In this document: in pieces, positions 17,352 through 27,056 of the stretch
How positions within the stretch are numbered: the stretch's first letter is position 1
How the letters are laid out: the number at the start of each line of letters is the position of its first letter
From: Vibrio maritimus
GTDB taxonomy: Bacteria > Pseudomonadota > Gammaproteobacteria > Enterobacterales > Vibrionaceae
Assembly (NCBI RefSeq): GCF_021441885.1
Contig: NZ_CP090438.1
Coordinates: forward strand, 2,852,001 to 2,916,000
Direction: 5' to 3'
Length of the DNA stretch: 64,000 nt
Made by a program: the position numbers and the translations under genes
The notes under the pieces: generated by a model
What the model saw: the letters and a program-made list of their open reading frames with translations, nothing else
Told to the model about the DNA's origin: nothing
The model's database searches: none

Positions 17352-18215
17352 TTATCGACTTACATGGGTGTGCATTTCGATATAATTGGCATCGATAGCT
17401 CGCAGTTCAACGTTTAATCGCTTCAGACTGCTTGTTGTTGTAACGTGCGTGCCACCACAAGGCATGACAACATCCATCCCGTCCAATCTACAATGCCAGT
17501 AACGAGAGCTGGTGAGGTAAGGACCTTCAAGCTGCATCTCTACTTTTGAACCCTCGCTAAGCCATAGATTAAGCTGTTGGTTGACCCTAGACTCTATCTC
17601 TTTAAGCTCTTCAAGTACCTGCGCAGTGTTAAGACCACGCTTTTTAAGCGTCTTACCTAAGCGATAGTTATCAAAGCAAGCATCCGGCGATACAAAGCTC
17701 TGCTCCTGTGCGTAGCTATTAAAATCATAGTGCCCTAGTCCATCTTTGCGATCGGCGTCTTTTCTCCAATACGCTTCAGCAAGAACCTTGTTGAGCGCCA
17801 AAGACGCTATATGACCAGCGCTGTGGCCACGGCTTAAGCTATCTTGATACTCCTTGTCTACCGACAGGTAGACGGTCTCACCTTCTGATAGTACGGCTTG
17901 TTTAGAAATGCGATGCACCACGACAAATACCCAGCCATCGGTATCTCGTTTTACTGGGATGGATTGCGCGACAAAGAGCTTTCCGGTTTCGAGCTCAACA
18001 GCACCAACTAAACAGTCTGTAACTGGATACGATTCAGTGTTTGTTGATAACGTTCCCCTGTCTGCTGGGTGATCAGGCCAGATATGGCTAACAGGATGGA
18101 ATGGCGTGTCTTTCACCACCACATCACAATGTTCTTCATGATGGTTGACGAGTTGGATTTGGCTATCTAGTTGCCAAGTTTGATTGCAGAAGTGCACTTT
18201 ACTAGCGGTGATCAT
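17352..18215 (-). CDS. Free-standing alanyl-tRNA editing protein (AlaX-like)
   Basis: Homologous to the editing domain of alanyl-tRNA synthetase. It should hydrolyse mischarged Ser- or Gly-tRNA(Ala) in the cytoplasm. The zinc-binding editing motifs are present: HSAGH at 131-135 and CGGTH at 253-257. The 287-residue length includes an N-terminal beta-barrel-like part and matches medium-size AlaX proteins. GGAAAACAG precedes the ATG. It lies just upstream of the GAF-GGDEF gene and downstream of der's terminator, with no functional link to either. Confidence 0.87.
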   Translation of the reverse strand: MITASKVHFCNQTWQLDSQIQLVNHHEEHCDVVVKDTPFHPVSHIWPDHPADRGTLSTNTESYPVTDCLVGAVELETGKLFVAQSIPVKRDTDGWVFVVVHRISKQAVLSEGETVYLSVDKEYQDSLSRGHSAGHIASLALNKVLAEAYWRKDADRKDGLGHYDFNSYAQEQSFVSPDACFDNYRLGKTLKKRGLNTAQVLEELKEIESRVNQQLNLWLSEGSKVEMQLEGPYLTSSRYWHCRLDGMDVVMPCGGTHVTTTSSLKRLNVELRAIDANYIEMHTHVSR

Positions 18216-18249
18216 CTGTTTTCCTTACATCATGTGTGCTTTACACCAT

Positions 18250-18283
18250 AAAAAAGCGCCCTCTCATTGAGAGGGCGCTTTTT
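18250..18283 (-). terminator. Terminator of der
   Basis: A long stem (AAAAAGCGCCCTCTC / GAGAGGGCGCTTTTT) lies ten bases past the der stop, on the minus strand. It is also near the 5' side of the alaX-like gene. Confidence 0.93.
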
Positions 18284-18292
18284 GGCTTATTC

Positions 18293-19780
18293 TTATTTCT
18301 TCGGACGACCTTTCATCATACTCATCAAGCGCTTACGCTTTCGCTCTTGAGAAAGTGTCATCTTGCTCGTTTTACCCTCGAACGGGTTATCGCTGCTCTG
18401 GAAGTTGATACGGATTGGTGTACCCATAATTTCCAATGAACGACGATAGTAGTTCATTAGGTAACGCTTGTATGAATCTGGCAGCTCGTTCACCAGGTTA
18501 CCGTGAACAACAACGATTGGTGGGTTATAACCACCTGCGTGCGCATACTTGAGCTTCACGCGGCGACCACGAACCATCGGTGGCTGGTGATCTTCTGTTG
18601 CCATCTTCATGATACGAGTCAGTACTGAGGTACCCACACGTGTCGTCGCTGACTTATACGCTTCTTGAACAGACTCGAACAAGTGACCCACACCAGTACC
18701 GTGTAGCGCCGAGATAAAGTGAATACGAGCAAAGTCTACAAAGCCTAGACGACGGTCTAACTCTTTCTTAACCTGCTCTTTCACGTCTGTATCCAAACCA
18801 TCCCACTTATTCACAGCAAGTACAATTGAGCGGCCTGCGTTAAGGGCAAAACCAAGAAGGCTGAGGTCTTGGTCTGAGATATTCTCGCGAGCATCAATTA
18901 CAACCAATACCACGTTGGCATCTTCAATGGCTTTAAGCGTTTGAACCACCGAAAACTTTTCTACCGTCTCGTTGATACGCTTACGACGACGTACACCCGC
19001 AGTATCAATCAGAACATATTCACGACCATCACGCTCCATTGGGATGTAGATAGAATCACGTGTCGTACCTGGCATGTCATACACCACCACGCGCTCCTCG
19101 CCGAGGATCCGGTTAGTTAGAGTCGATTTACCAACGTTTGGACGACCGATGATAGCCAGTTTAATTGGCTGATCTTGAAGACGCTTGTACTCTTCTTCTG
19201 CTTCTTCTTCGGTGTAGTCGAGTTTCTCTTCTTCCGCGTCCTCAAACATGGTCAAGTCTTCGATTTCACCTTCAGCTTCTGATAGGTGTTCAAAGAAAGG
19301 ATCCAAGGCGCGGTCTAGAAGAGCAGTAACACCACGACCGTGAGCCGCAGCGATGTGATACATGTTTTCAACACCTAGCTGCCAAAACTCAGCGCTTGCA
19401 GCATCGGCATCAATGCCATCTACCTTGTTGACCACAAGGAAAGCTGGCTTTTCAATTTTACGTAGGTGGTTAGCGATCGCTTCATCCGCAACCGTCAAAC
19501 CCGCACGACCATCCACAAGGAATAGCACTACGTCAGCTTCTTCAATCGCAGCTAACGATTGTTCCGCCATTTTGGTTTCTACACCTTCTTCAGTGCCATC
19601 AATACCGCCGGTATCGATAACAATGAACTCATTCTCACCCAGTTGAGCTTGACCATATTTACGGTCACGCGTTAGTCCCGGAAAGTCCGCGACCAAAGCA
19701 TCACGCGTACGCGTCAGTCTATTAAACAGTGTCGACTTACCCACATTCGGGCGTCCAACTAGGGCAACAACAGGTAACAT
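18293..19780 (-). CDS. der: Ribosome-assembly GTPase Der (EngA)
   Basis: Essential GTPase with two tandem G domains, required for 50S subunit assembly. The P-loop GRPNVGKSTL occurs twice (near residues 8 and 211), each followed by its DxxG (DTGG, DTAG) and NKxD (NKVD, NKWD) motifs. An acidic linker (about 160-205) and a C-terminal KH-like domain complete the 495-residue protein. AGAGG precedes the ATG. It stands downstream of bamB, as in enterobacteria, but a terminator separates them. Confidence 0.98.
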   Translation of the reverse strand: MLPVVALVGRPNVGKSTLFNRLTRTRDALVADFPGLTRDRKYGQAQLGENEFIVIDTGGIDGTEEGVETKMAEQSLAAIEEADVVLFLVDGRAGLTVADEAIANHLRKIEKPAFLVVNKVDGIDADAASAEFWQLGVENMYHIAAAHGRGVTALLDRALDPFFEHLSEAEGEIEDLTMFEDAEEEKLDYTEEEAEEEYKRLQDQPIKLAIIGRPNVGKSTLTNRILGEERVVVYDMPGTTRDSIYIPMERDGREYVLIDTAGVRRRKRINETVEKFSVVQTLKAIEDANVVLVVIDARENISDQDLSLLGFALNAGRSIVLAVNKWDGLDTDVKEQVKKELDRRLGFVDFARIHFISALHGTGVGHLFESVQEAYKSATTRVGTSVLTRIMKMATEDHQPPMVRGRRVKLKYAHAGGYNPPIVVVHGNLVNELPDSYKRYLMNYYRRSLEIMGTPIRINFQSSDNPFEGKTSKMTLSQERKRKRLMSMMKGRPKK

Positions 19781-19898
19781 ATTAACCTCTACAATTATTT
19801 CTTATTGTAGTTATAGGTAAAAATGCTCTCGTTTTCCTATAACCACAACGTATTCTATCTATCCGAGCTCGAAAAGATCCTTTTGCTTCGCAGCAATA

Positions 19899-19935
19899 AA
19901 ACGGCTCCTAACTGAAAATCAGCCAGGAGCCGTTT
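19899..19935 (-). terminator. Terminator of the bamB operon
   Basis: An 11-bp stem (AAACGGCTCCT / AGGAGCCGTTT) encloses a smaller CTGA/TCAG stem. On the minus strand it is followed by a T-rich stretch, 20 bases after bamB. Confidence 0.8.
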
Positions 19936-19954
19936 GTGAATTATATCACGCTTT

Positions 19955-21112
19955 CTAGTTAATGGTGAGTTTCTTTATTTCACCATCACGAGTAACGATC
20001 ACATAGCCACCAGGGACTAAAGTCGGTCCAACCGACATACCGCTGTCATTCATGAGTTGCTGTGCCACAAACTCACCGGTTGCACGGTCAATCCAGTGAA
20101 GATAACCAAGGCTATCCCCTACTACAACGTATCCGTCAACAATAACAGGCGCCGTAAGTTGGCGGTTTTCTAGTAGATTGTTTTCCCAAAGCTCAGTACC
20201 ACTTCGAGCATCGACAGCAATTACATGATCCGTTTCTGAAATCAGGAACAAGCTACGATTGTCTGTCGCCATATCCGTCGCTGATGAGTAATTACGCTTC
20301 CAGATTGGGTTACCCGAGCGAAGGTCGATGGAAATCAGCTGACCGTTAAAGCCCACTGTGTAAAGCGTACCACCTAGAATAATTGGCGAGGCATCAACAT
20401 CCACCAAACGGTCGATCTCTGTTGCACCCTTAGGCGTGCCCACTGGTTGTTGCCAGATCAACTGACCACGCTCGACAATCGCTGCCGCTAGACGACCATT
20501 CGCCGTACCCCAGAAAACACCACCGGAAACCGTCGCAGGCGCACTATCACCACGCAAGGTTAGGTTTGGTACATCAGTACTGATCGCCCAACGCTCTTCA
20601 CCACTGGTTTGCTCAAGCGCAGCAAGCACACCTTGACTGGTATGAACCATAATCAGGCTAGCGTCAGCAACCGGCTTCGCCAGTACCTCACCATTTACCT
20701 CTGCGCGCCAAAGCTCTTCACCTGTTTCTACGTCAAGAGCAATCACTTCACCGTTTTCACTGCCGATATACAGCTTTTGATAAGCGGCTGCAATACCACC
20801 AGATAGGCGAGCCGTTACTTCACCTTTGATTTCGGTTTGCCAGATGGTTTTACCATTTTCTGGATCCATGGCTTTCACAACGCCATCGCGGCTCGCAACA
20901 AAGAGTTTGTCGTAAGCGTAGACTGGTGAAAGCTTAGAAAAATACTGACCTACGCCATTACCTATGCTTGAAGACCACTCTGTACTTGGAGTGAACTCAC
21001 TTTGCACAACGGGTAGTGGCGCCATCACTATGGTGTCTTCTTCACTCGAACACCCTGCAAGTACACCTAATACCGAGATAGAAAGTAATACCTTTTTAAC
21101 GAGTCTATTCAT
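19955..21112 (-). CDS. bamB: Outer-membrane assembly lipoprotein BamB
   Basis: Lipoprotein of the BAM complex that inserts beta-barrel proteins into the outer membrane. A lipoprotein signal ends at the lipobox LAGC (Cys21). The rest is an eight-bladed beta-propeller with repeated PQQ-like blade motifs such as DPENGKTIWQ, DVETGEELWRA and DARSGTELWE. Length is 385 residues. It lies 12 bases after yfgM, in the conserved rodZ-ispG-hisS-yfgM-bamB order. Confidence 0.97.
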   Translation of the reverse strand: MNRLVKKVLLSISVLGVLAGCSSEEDTIVMAPLPVVQSEFTPSTEWSSSIGNGVGQYFSKLSPVYAYDKLFVASRDGVVKAMDPENGKTIWQTEIKGEVTARLSGGIAAAYQKLYIGSENGEVIALDVETGEELWRAEVNGEVLAKPVADASLIMVHTSQGVLAALEQTSGEERWAISTDVPNLTLRGDSAPATVSGGVFWGTANGRLAAAIVERGQLIWQQPVGTPKGATEIDRLVDVDASPIILGGTLYTVGFNGQLISIDLRSGNPIWKRNYSSATDMATDNRSLFLISETDHVIAVDARSGTELWENNLLENRQLTAPVIVDGYVVVGDSLGYLHWIDRATGEFVAQQLMNDSGMSVGPTLVPGGYVIVTRDGEIKKLTIN

Positions 21113-21124
21113 CGGCTATAGCCC

Positions 21125-21739
21125 TTACTTGGCAAGATCATCCAGCTTGATTTGTAGCGCTTGGCTCGCATCTTGTGCTTGCTGAGCTTGTGTATAAGCC
21201 GTGTAGGCAGCATCACGATCGCCTTCACGGATAGCAATATCGCCACGAAGCTCTGCGACACGACCAGCCCATGCTGCATCCGTAATTTTATCGAGTTCCG
21301 CACGTGCGCCATCGTTATTACCCGATTCTGCCATTAGGCGTGCAACGCGATAAGTCACTAGCGGTGCAATCGCTGGATCTTTGGTGTTGCTCTGTGCCCA
21401 CTGAAGCTGCGTTAGTGCATCTTCAAGGTTACCTGCTTCTACCTGCGCTTTAGCTAATTGCATTGCAGCTAGAACCGCATATTCACTCTCTTTGCTCGAA
21501 TCGATGAAGGCTTGAACATCAGCACTCGCGTCAACACCGCTTACTGCCATCGACTCAACAGCTTTGCTGTATTGCTCTGATGCAGCTTCTTGAGCCTGGA
21601 CCACGGAATCTTGATAATAACGCCAGCCAAATAAACCACCTAGACCAACAACAACGCCAAGAACCACGGCTTTCCCGTTTTCCTTCCACCAGTCTTTGAT
21701 CGCTTCAACTTGTTGTTCTTCAGAATCGTAGAGTTCCAC
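21125..21739 (-). CDS. yfgM: YfgM-type Sec translocon ancillary protein (TPR)
   Basis: A 204-residue protein with a short cytoplasmic N-terminus, one membrane segment (about 23-42, AVVLGVVVGLGGLFGW) and a periplasmic tetratricopeptide-like helical domain. E. coli YfgM binds SecYEG and the chaperone PpiD. It sits between hisS and bamB, as in E. coli. Confidence 0.93.
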   Translation of the reverse strand: MELYDSEEQQVEAIKDWWKENGKAVVLGVVVGLGGLFGWRYYQDSVVQAQEAASEQYSKAVESMAVSGVDASADVQAFIDSSKESEYAVLAAMQLAKAQVEAGNLEDALTQLQWAQSNTKDPAIAPLVTYRVARLMAESGNNDGARAELDKITDAAWAGRVAELRGDIAIREGDRDAAYTAYTQAQQAQDASQALQIKLDDLAK

Positions 21740-21817
21740 TTCCTGTCCTCTTAAAAGAAATCATTACCTAAATTAATAGGCAGCCCAACTTTGCTGCCTA
21801 TCAACTTGGATTTAAAC

Positions 21818-23086
21818 TTAAATAATATTTGCTAATTTAGCGGCTAACTCAGTTTGAGCAATAGTTTCTTGCTCTCCGCCCTGCAAATCTTTGACCACGA
21901 CCGTATTCTCAGCAACTTCGTTCTCACCAAGCACAAGAGCATATACCGCCCCTACTTTGTCTGCGCGCTTGAATTGTTTCTTGAAGTTACCGCCACCAAA
22001 GTGGTTCATCACACGAATACCAGGGATCGCTTCACGCAGGTTCTCAGCAAGCTTCATACCTGCCATCATGGTGCCTTCGCCCGCTGTCACGACATAAGCG
22101 TCTACGCTGCGACGAACGTCTGTTAGCTCTAATGTTTCCATCATGAGTACAAGACGTTCTAGGCCCATAGCAAAACCCACCGCTGGTGTTGGTTTACCAC
22201 CAAGCTGCTCAACAAGACCATCGTAACGACCGCCGCCACATACAGTGCCTTGAGCACCTAGGCTTTCAGTGATCCATTCAAAAACAGTGCGGTTGTAGTA
22301 ATCAAGACCACGAACCAAACGTTGGTTAACCGTATATTCGATACCCGCAGCATCAAGAAGTTCACAAAGACCTGCAAAATGCGCTTTTGATTCTTCGTCT
22401 AGATAATCAGATAGCTCTGGCGCATCCACCAAGATCGCTTGTACGTCTGGGTTTTTACTGTCCAAGACACGTAGCGGGTTAGTATGCATACGACGCTTGC
22501 TATCTTCATCCAGCACATCAACGTGTTGCTCTAGGTGAGCAATCAGGGCTGTGCGGTAGTTAGCGCGCGCTTCTAGTGAACCAATAGAGTTCAGTTCTAG
22601 ACGAACGTGCTTGTCGATACCCAGCTCACGCCATAGACGTGCTGTCATCATGATAAGTTCAGCGTCAACGTCAGGGCCGTTTAGACCGAATACTTCCACG
22701 CCACATTGGTGGAACTGACGGTAGCGACCTTTTTGCGGACGCTCGTGACGGAACATTGGACCCATGTACCACAGGCGCTGCTCTTGGTTGTAAAGCAGAC
22801 CATTTTCAATACCAGCACGTACACAGCCGGCCGTGCCCTCAGGGCGCAGTGTTAGGCTATCGCCGTTGCGGTCTTCAAAGGTGTACATTTCTTTTTCAAC
22901 TACGTCGGTCACTTCACCGATAGCGCGGCTGAATAGATGTGTCATCTCAACGATTGGCATACGTACTTCGTTGTAGCCATATGCGCTGACCACATGCTTC
23001 ACTGTATTCTCAACTTTTTGCCAAAGTGGAGATTGTGTTGGGAGGCAGTCGTTCATGCCTCGGATTGCTTGAATAGTTTTTGCCAC
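21818..23086 (-). CDS. hisS: Histidyl-tRNA synthetase
   Basis: Class II synthetase charging tRNA(His). The 422-residue protein has motif 2 (RPEGTAGCVRAG...FRHERPQKGRYRQFHQ), the histidine-binding RGLDYY segment and motif 3 (AVGFAMGLERL). The anticodon-binding domain is at the C-terminus. It lies 26 bases after ispG, probably cotranscribed. Confidence 0.98.
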   Translation of the reverse strand: MAKTIQAIRGMNDCLPTQSPLWQKVENTVKHVVSAYGYNEVRMPIVEMTHLFSRAIGEVTDVVEKEMYTFEDRNGDSLTLRPEGTAGCVRAGIENGLLYNQEQRLWYMGPMFRHERPQKGRYRQFHQCGVEVFGLNGPDVDAELIMMTARLWRELGIDKHVRLELNSIGSLEARANYRTALIAHLEQHVDVLDEDSKRRMHTNPLRVLDSKNPDVQAILVDAPELSDYLDEESKAHFAGLCELLDAAGIEYTVNQRLVRGLDYYNRTVFEWITESLGAQGTVCGGGRYDGLVEQLGGKPTPAVGFAMGLERLVLMMETLELTDVRRSVDAYVVTAGEGTMMAGMKLAENLREAIPGIRVMNHFGGGNFKKQFKRADKVGAVYALVLGENEVAENTVVVKDLQGGEQETIAQTELAAKLANII

Positions 23087-23112
23087 AGTTTAATACCGTA
23101 TTGTCGTTGAGA

Positions 23113-24237
23113 TTACTTGTCTTCTACTTCATTTACTTCGATGCGATTTGCTGTATCTAGCATCGATGCTTTCGCTCGAATTTTTGCTTCAAGCTGATTA
23201 ACGAGATCATCGTTATCAAAGCGCTCTTTCTGACGTTTGCCGTCTTCATAGAAAGCGCTCTTCTTATTGCTGCCCGCTAGACCTAGATGAGACACTTCCG
23301 CCTCGCCTGGGCCGTTGACCACACAACCAATGATAGACACATCCATTGGTGTAATGACATCTTCTAAACGCTCTTCAAGTGCGTTTACTGTGCCGATCAC
23401 ATCGAATTCTTGACGAGAGCAGCTTGGGCAAGCGATAAAGTTGATACCACGAGAACGAATGCGCAACGATTTCAAAATATCGAAACCCACTTTGATCTCT
23501 TCAACTGGATTGGCAGCCAAAGATATACGCAGCGTATCGCCGATACCTTCTGCTAAAAGCATACCTAGGCCAACCGATGATTTAACAGAGCCAGCTCGAG
23601 CGCCGCCCGCCTCAGTAATACCAAGGTGAAGAGGTTGGTCGATTTTCTTCGCAAGTAGACGGTAGGAGTCAACAGCCAGGAATACATCGGATGCCTTCAC
23701 GCTGACTTTAAACTGATCAAAGTTCAAACGATCTAGAATATCCACATGGCGCATTGCCGATTCAACTAACGCCTCTGGCGTTGGTTCGCCGTATTTCATC
23801 TGGATATCTTTTTCCAGAGAGCCGCCATTTACACCAATTCGAATTGGGATATTTTTATCACGTGCACAATCGACGACCGAACGGATACGAGCTTCGTTAC
23901 CTATGTTGCCTGGGTTGATGCGCAAACAGTCTACGCCGTACTCCGCAACTTTTAGTGCAATACGGTAATCGAAATGAATATCCGCTACGAGAGGAATCGA
24001 AACCTGTTTCTTGATCTCACGGAATGCTTCAGCCGCATCCATGGTAGGAACCGAAACGCGAACAATGTCTGCGCCTACGTTTTCCAAAGCTTTGATTTGA
24101 GCAACGGTCGCGGCGACATCGGTCGTACGCGTGTTGGTCATTGACTGAACGGCGATAGGTGCGCCATCGCCGATAGGTACATCGCCCACATAAATACGCG
24201 TAGAGGGACGACGTTTAATTGGTGATTCGTGATGCAT
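23113..24237 (-). CDS. ispG: 4-hydroxy-3-methylbut-2-enyl diphosphate synthase (flavodoxin)
   Basis: Penultimate enzyme of the MEP isoprenoid pathway, using a 4Fe-4S cluster. It has a TIM-barrel first part and the cluster cysteines in the segments ACPSCSRQ and GCVVNGPGEAE. The 374-residue length matches E. coli. It starts eight bases after rodZ and is thus translationally close to it. Confidence 0.98.
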   Translation of the reverse strand: MHHESPIKRRPSTRIYVGDVPIGDGAPIAVQSMTNTRTTDVAATVAQIKALENVGADIVRVSVPTMDAAEAFREIKKQVSIPLVADIHFDYRIALKVAEYGVDCLRINPGNIGNEARIRSVVDCARDKNIPIRIGVNGGSLEKDIQMKYGEPTPEALVESAMRHVDILDRLNFDQFKVSVKASDVFLAVDSYRLLAKKIDQPLHLGITEAGGARAGSVKSSVGLGMLLAEGIGDTLRISLAANPVEEIKVGFDILKSLRIRSRGINFIACPSCSRQEFDVIGTVNALEERLEDVITPMDVSIIGCVVNGPGEAEVSHLGLAGSNKKSAFYEDGKRQKERFDNDDLVNQLEAKIRAKASMLDTANRIEVNEVEDK

Positions 24238-24245
24238 AGTGTTTT

Positions 24246-25199
24246 CTAAGGTAAGGTGAATCGAGCTACTTTGCCTGAAGTATACCCAGAAAGGTCGACA
24301 GGTTCACTCGCAAATGTCATAGAAACCTTCTCTGGTGCACCTAAAATGATTTTAAACGGTGCTTTTCCGTTAAGATCTACGCTATCGCCCGCTTTCTTAA
24401 TGCCTGTTGATACCGTTTTACCGTCTGCATCTTTTACTTGGATCCAGCAATCACCAGAAAACGACAGAGTCAGGTTTGTCAGTCCTGCTGGAACCTCTGG
24501 AGCCACAGGTGCTTCTTCAACTACTGCTGGCTCAGACTCTTCGACGACGACCGCAGCTTCGGCTTCTGCTGGAGCGGCATCCTCGACGACGTCCTGCGCT
24601 TCAACTTCTGGCTGTGCCGGTGTTTCAACAATGGCTGATACATCAAGCGTTTTGACTTCTGGCTCAGGCACTAGCTCAGTTTCCAATGCGGCTACTTTCT
24701 CACTTGCCGTTTCTTCAACAGCGAATGCAGGGTCATTGGATGAGGTGTCTGCGATTTCAGAAAGCGTATCTTTCTGCTGGTTTTGCAGCCACCACACAGA
24801 TGAGATACCAATGATGACAATAAAGATGCCCCATGTGAGCTTCATGATACGACTATCATGTTTCTCTTTATTGGTCTTTTTGGAAAAGCTTTGCATTGGC
24901 TGTTCGTGGTGTTGAGCGGCGCTGTGGTTCTCAATGGTTCCCAACACCTCTTGCTCATCAATTCCGACAGCCTTCGCGTAGGATCGCAAATAGCCACGCG
25001 TAAAGGTGGCGACCTGCTCTCCGTCAAAATCGTTTGACTCAATTTTTTGAATGATCGCAACACGTAAGCGCAATCTATCCGCAATCTGCTTTTGCGTCAG
25101 CCCTAAGGCTTCACGCTTTTGTTTTAAAATGGTTCCCGCAAGCTCAACGTCTTGTGCTTGATGTACTTGTTCTGTGGCGTTATTTTGCTCAGTACTCAT
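24246..25199 (-). CDS. rodZ: Cytoskeletal membrane protein RodZ
   Basis: Links MreB to the cell envelope and keeps rod shape. The 317-residue product has a cytoplasmic helix-turn-helix domain (about 20-90), a basic juxtamembrane stretch, one membrane segment (about 118-138), a low-complexity Glu/Ala/Val/Pro-rich periplasmic linker (about 165-235) and a DUF4115 domain at the C-terminus. It heads the ispG-hisS-yfgM-bamB gene row. The upstream 540 bases carry no gene. Confidence 0.94.
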   Translation of the reverse strand: MSTEQNNATEQVHQAQDVELAGTILKQKREALGLTQKQIADRLRLRVAIIQKIESNDFDGEQVATFTRGYLRSYAKAVGIDEQEVLGTIENHSAAQHHEQPMQSFSKKTNKEKHDSRIMKLTWGIFIVIIGISSVWWLQNQQKDTLSEIADTSSNDPAFAVEETASEKVAALETELVPEPEVKTLDVSAIVETPAQPEVEAQDVVEDAAPAEAEAAVVVEESEPAVVEEAPVAPEVPAGLTNLTLSFSGDCWIQVKDADGKTVSTGIKKAGDSVDLNGKAPFKIILGAPEKVSMTFASEPVDLSGYTSGKVARFTLP

Positions 25200-25689
25200 T
25201 GATATTGTACTTCTTATTGGTTGTTACTTTGACCTAACACGCTTAGTTCGTTTTTTTATCGGTGGTCATGGTCATTAGTTTGGTAAATCGCTCGCACTAG
25301 CTGTTTGATACAGCATAGTCCCAAATTGCCAACTACGGCACTTATAATCTATGTAAAGCGCTCGATTTTATTATGATTTCATACCAACTTATCGGATTAA
25401 GCCGGTTTCATCTCGATTGGAACTGCCCATCATAGTCGATTCTCCGCACGAGTTAAAACGCCCCAAGGGAAATCCGCGTAAATAGTGACAATTTTGATTA
25501 AAAATTAACACTACTCATATCATTTTGGCGGCATTTCGTAGTATTTGATTAACGATAACTATATTTGTTCCGTTATTCTTCAATTATTTATCGAGGAAAT
25601 GTGGGAAAGATCAGAGTTTTGATGCACGAATACATTCATTCAACGCCAAACTCGGAAGTACCCGCTGATTTTCACTACAAAATGTGCAA
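25200..25689. other. Empty gap between rodZ and rlmN
   Basis: About 490 AT-rich bases with no credible gene on either strand; the only open frame near its right end is short and overlaps the rlmN terminator. In Pseudomonas aeruginosa and Haemophilus this slot holds the pilus-assembly lipoprotein gene pilF/pilW. I see no lipoprotein signal or TPR remnant. The rodZ promoter is presumably here. Confidence 0.6.
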
Positions 25690-25721
25690 AAACGACAAAG
25701 CCAAGTCGAAACTTGGCCTTG
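25690..25721 (-). terminator. Terminator of rlmN
   Basis: On the minus strand the stem GGCCAAGT / ACTTGGCTT is followed by TGTCGTTTTT. It starts about 20 bases past the rlmN stop. Confidence 0.75.
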
Positions 25722-25739
25722 TATTCATCAAGATACGAA

Positions 25740-26867
25740 TTATACCGCTTTGACTGGAATCGCCTGCTGACCCTTTTGAGCCGCAATCTGCTGAGTACGT
25801 TTGGTTCTATCAATAACGTCACCAACCAACTGTCCACACGCTGCATCGATATCATCACCGCGAGTCTTACGAACTGTCACGGTATAGTCGTACTTCATTA
25901 GCGTTTTCATGAAGCGGTCAATACGCGAGTTGCTCGGTTTTTTGTACGGAGAACCTGGATACGGGTTAAACGGGATCAGGTTAATCTTCGCTGGTGTATC
26001 TTTAAGAAGCTCTGCCAGTTCACGAGCGTGGTCCATATCGTCGTTAACATGGTCTAGCAATACATATTCAACCGTTACCTTACCACGGTTCGCGTTAGAA
26101 GATGCGATGTAACGACGAACAGATGCTAGGAAGTCTTGGATATCCCAGCGATCGTTAATTGGCATGATTTCGCTACGAAGCTTATCGTTTGGCGCGTGTA
26201 GAGAAATCGCTAGCGCAACGTCAATTTGGCCTGTCATCTGGTCAAGGCCAGAAACCACACCCGACGTTGATACCGTTACGCGACGCTTAGACAAACCAAA
26301 GCCCAAATCATCAAGCATCAGCTCAAGGGCTGGCATCAGGTTTTTCATATTAAGCAGTGGCTCACCCATGCCCATCATTACGACGTTAGTAATTGGGCGG
26401 CGACCAGTTTCTTTCTCAAGACCGATCTCACGAGCTGCGCGCCACACCTGACCAATGATTTCAGACACTTTAAGGTTACGGTTAAAGCCTTGTTGTGCGG
26501 TTGAGCAGAACTTACATTCCAGTGCACACCCCACCTGCGAAGAAACACACAGCGTCGCGCGATCATCATCAGGAATATAAACCGTTTCTACGTCTTGATC
26601 ACCAACACGCATTGCCCATTTGATGGTGCCATCAGAAGAGTGCTGAGCTTCAGAGACGGTTGGCGCTTTGATTTCTGCCAAACGAATCAGCTTTTCACGC
26701 AGCTTCTTGTTGATGTTGGTCATCTTCTCGAAGTCGTCGACACCAAAGTGATAGATCCACTTCATTATCTGATCAGCACGGAAGGCTTTTTCGCCCAGTT
26801 CCTCTTGGAAAAACTGACGCATACCCTTGCGATCAAAATCGAGTAGATTGACTTTTTGTGTGGTCAT
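25740..26867 (-). CDS. rlmN: Dual-specificity RNA methyltransferase RlmN
   Basis: Radical SAM enzyme that methylates C2 of A2503 in 23S rRNA and of A37 in some tRNAs. The 375-residue protein has the cluster motif CALECKFC (CxxxCxxC), the GMGEPLLN segment and the C-terminal catalytic cysteine in DIDAACGQL. It follows ndk, a widely conserved pairing. Confidence 0.97.
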   Translation of the reverse strand: MTTQKVNLLDFDRKGMRQFFQEELGEKAFRADQIMKWIYHFGVDDFEKMTNINKKLREKLIRLAEIKAPTVSEAQHSSDGTIKWAMRVGDQDVETVYIPDDDRATLCVSSQVGCALECKFCSTAQQGFNRNLKVSEIIGQVWRAAREIGLEKETGRRPITNVVMMGMGEPLLNMKNLMPALELMLDDLGFGLSKRRVTVSTSGVVSGLDQMTGQIDVALAISLHAPNDKLRSEIMPINDRWDIQDFLASVRRYIASSNANRGKVTVEYVLLDHVNDDMDHARELAELLKDTPAKINLIPFNPYPGSPYKKPSNSRIDRFMKTLMKYDYTVTVRKTRGDDIDAACGQLVGDVIDRTKRTQQIAAQKGQQAIPVKAV

Positions 26868-27012
26868 GGTGCCTCTTCGATGACGGTAATTGGTGTTAAG
26901 GGCGCGAATTGTACAGGCTTTAGCCCCCTACAACAAGCGTTACAAAACCCTAAAATATTAAGGTATTCATTTCTAAGTGAACATTTTTTGTACAACAAAA
27001 GTGACGAGTAAT

Positions 27013-27038
27013 AAAAAAGGAGGCTACGCCTCCTTTTT
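27013..27038 (-). terminator. Terminator of ndk
   Basis: A perfect stem (AAAAAAGGAGGC / GCCTCCTTTTT) with a TAC loop lies about 20 bases past the ndk stop. Confidence 0.92.
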
Positions 27039-27056
27039 ACTCATAACTGCACTCAA

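Noticed and set aside
24256..24915. A 219-codon plus-strand frame opposite rodZ
   Set aside because: Its Ser/Thr/Ala-rich run is the mirror of RodZ's low-complexity linker; no ribosome site or domain.
25565..25753. A 62-codon frame in the rodZ-rlmN gap
   Set aside because: It runs through the rlmN terminator hairpin and into rlmN; no family resemblance.
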